A stretch of 8,453 nucleotides of DNA from Gulosibacter sediminis (GTDB lineage Bacteria; Actinomycetota; Actinomycetes; Actinomycetales; Microbacteriaceae). Positions 8,248 through 8,453 of the stretch are shown here, piece after piece. The position numbers were made by a program, and so were the translations under genes. Position 1 is the first letter of the stretch; each line of letters starts with the position of its first letter. Location: assembly GCF_014904065.1 (NCBI RefSeq), contig NZ_JACXJG010000001.1:55070-63522 (forward strand), in the 5' to 3' direction. The notes beneath the pieces are model-generated. The model did not search any database and had not been told where the DNA came from. It was given only the letters and a program-made list of their open reading frames with translations.

Positions 8248-8453
8248 GTAGGACCGTGAATCCATGGACGCAGGCCACCGCAGTCGACGACGACGACGCG
8301 CCGATCGTGCGGCTCGAATCCGTGCGAAAGCAATTTGGACAAAACGAGGTGTTGAAAGGCATCGACCTCACGGTCGAACGCGGCGAAGTCGTGGTGTTGC
8401 TTGGGCCGTCGGGCTCGGGAAAATCCACCCTCCTGCGCTGCATCAACCACCTC
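8244..8453 (+). CDS. Polar amino acid ABC transporter ATP-binding protein (partial, N-terminal)
   Basis: The first 70 codons of an ABC ATPase cut by the window end. After an acidic, family-atypical leader of about 19 residues (with DDDD at 15-18), the ATPase domain begins at [11 protein letters not shown] and shows [19 protein letters not shown] and the Walker A motif GPSGSGKST (54-62), followed by LLRCINHL. The 'RCIN.L' continuation is typical of the GlnQ/HisP class serving polar amino acid importers. It would energise the permease encoded just upstream, whose stop it overlaps by 4 nt. A strong AAGGAGG (8230-8236) precedes the ATG. Walker B, the signature motif and the rest lie beyond the window. 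Confidence 0.95.
   Translation, partial: MSRTVNPWTQATAVDDDDAPIVRLESVRKQFGQNEVLKGIDLTVERGEVVVLLGPSGSGKSTLLRCINHL

Noticed and set aside
7177..8265. A 362-codon minus-strand open frame antisense to the permease gene
   Set aside because: Very R/H/D/E-rich shadow translation with no domain; the plus strand encodes a clear permease with the EAA loop.

Overview
The window is high-GC DNA with strong G/C third-position bias, GTG and TTG starts alongside ATG, and tightly packed operons. The proteins resemble actinobacterial families, and a Microbacteriaceae-like actinobacterium is my best guess; the assignment is by protein resemblance only. No RNA gene, insertion sequence, phage gene or CRISPR array was seen. 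The window cuts through genes at both ends.

Left half (1-3228, plus strand): a nucleoside uptake and pyrimidine salvage operon. It holds the tail of one nucleoside ABC permease, the complete second permease, a cytidine deaminase and a pyrimidine/thymidine phosphorylase. Gaps between genes are 2, 3 and 33 nt. Together they would import nucleosides, deaminate (deoxy)cytidine to (deoxy)uridine and split it into base plus (deoxy)ribose-1-phosphate. The substrate-binding lipoprotein and ATPase expected for this transporter are not in the window; they probably lie upstream.

Middle (3269-4882, minus strand): a PucR-type transcriptional regulator, convergent with the phosphorylase gene and divergent from the operon on its right. 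The 124-nt divergent region (4883-5006) holds three short inverted repeats that are plausible operators. A possible -10 element suggests the regulator mRNA may be leaderless.

Right half (5007-8453, plus strand): an apparent operon of a LysA-like (diaminopimelate decarboxylase fold) PLP enzyme, an amino-acid-binding lipoprotein, a polar amino acid ABC permease and the start of its ATPase. The last two junctions overlap by 1 and 4 nt. The LysA-like protein keeps the PLP and catalytic motifs but lacks the Arg and Tyr that normally help hold the distal carboxylate of meso-diaminopimelate. Linked to an amino acid importer and a divergent PucR regulator, it looks more like part of an uptake-and-decarboxylation pathway for some other, perhaps D-configured, amino acid than like lysine biosynthesis. 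This is the most interesting candidate system in the window; its substrate is unknown.
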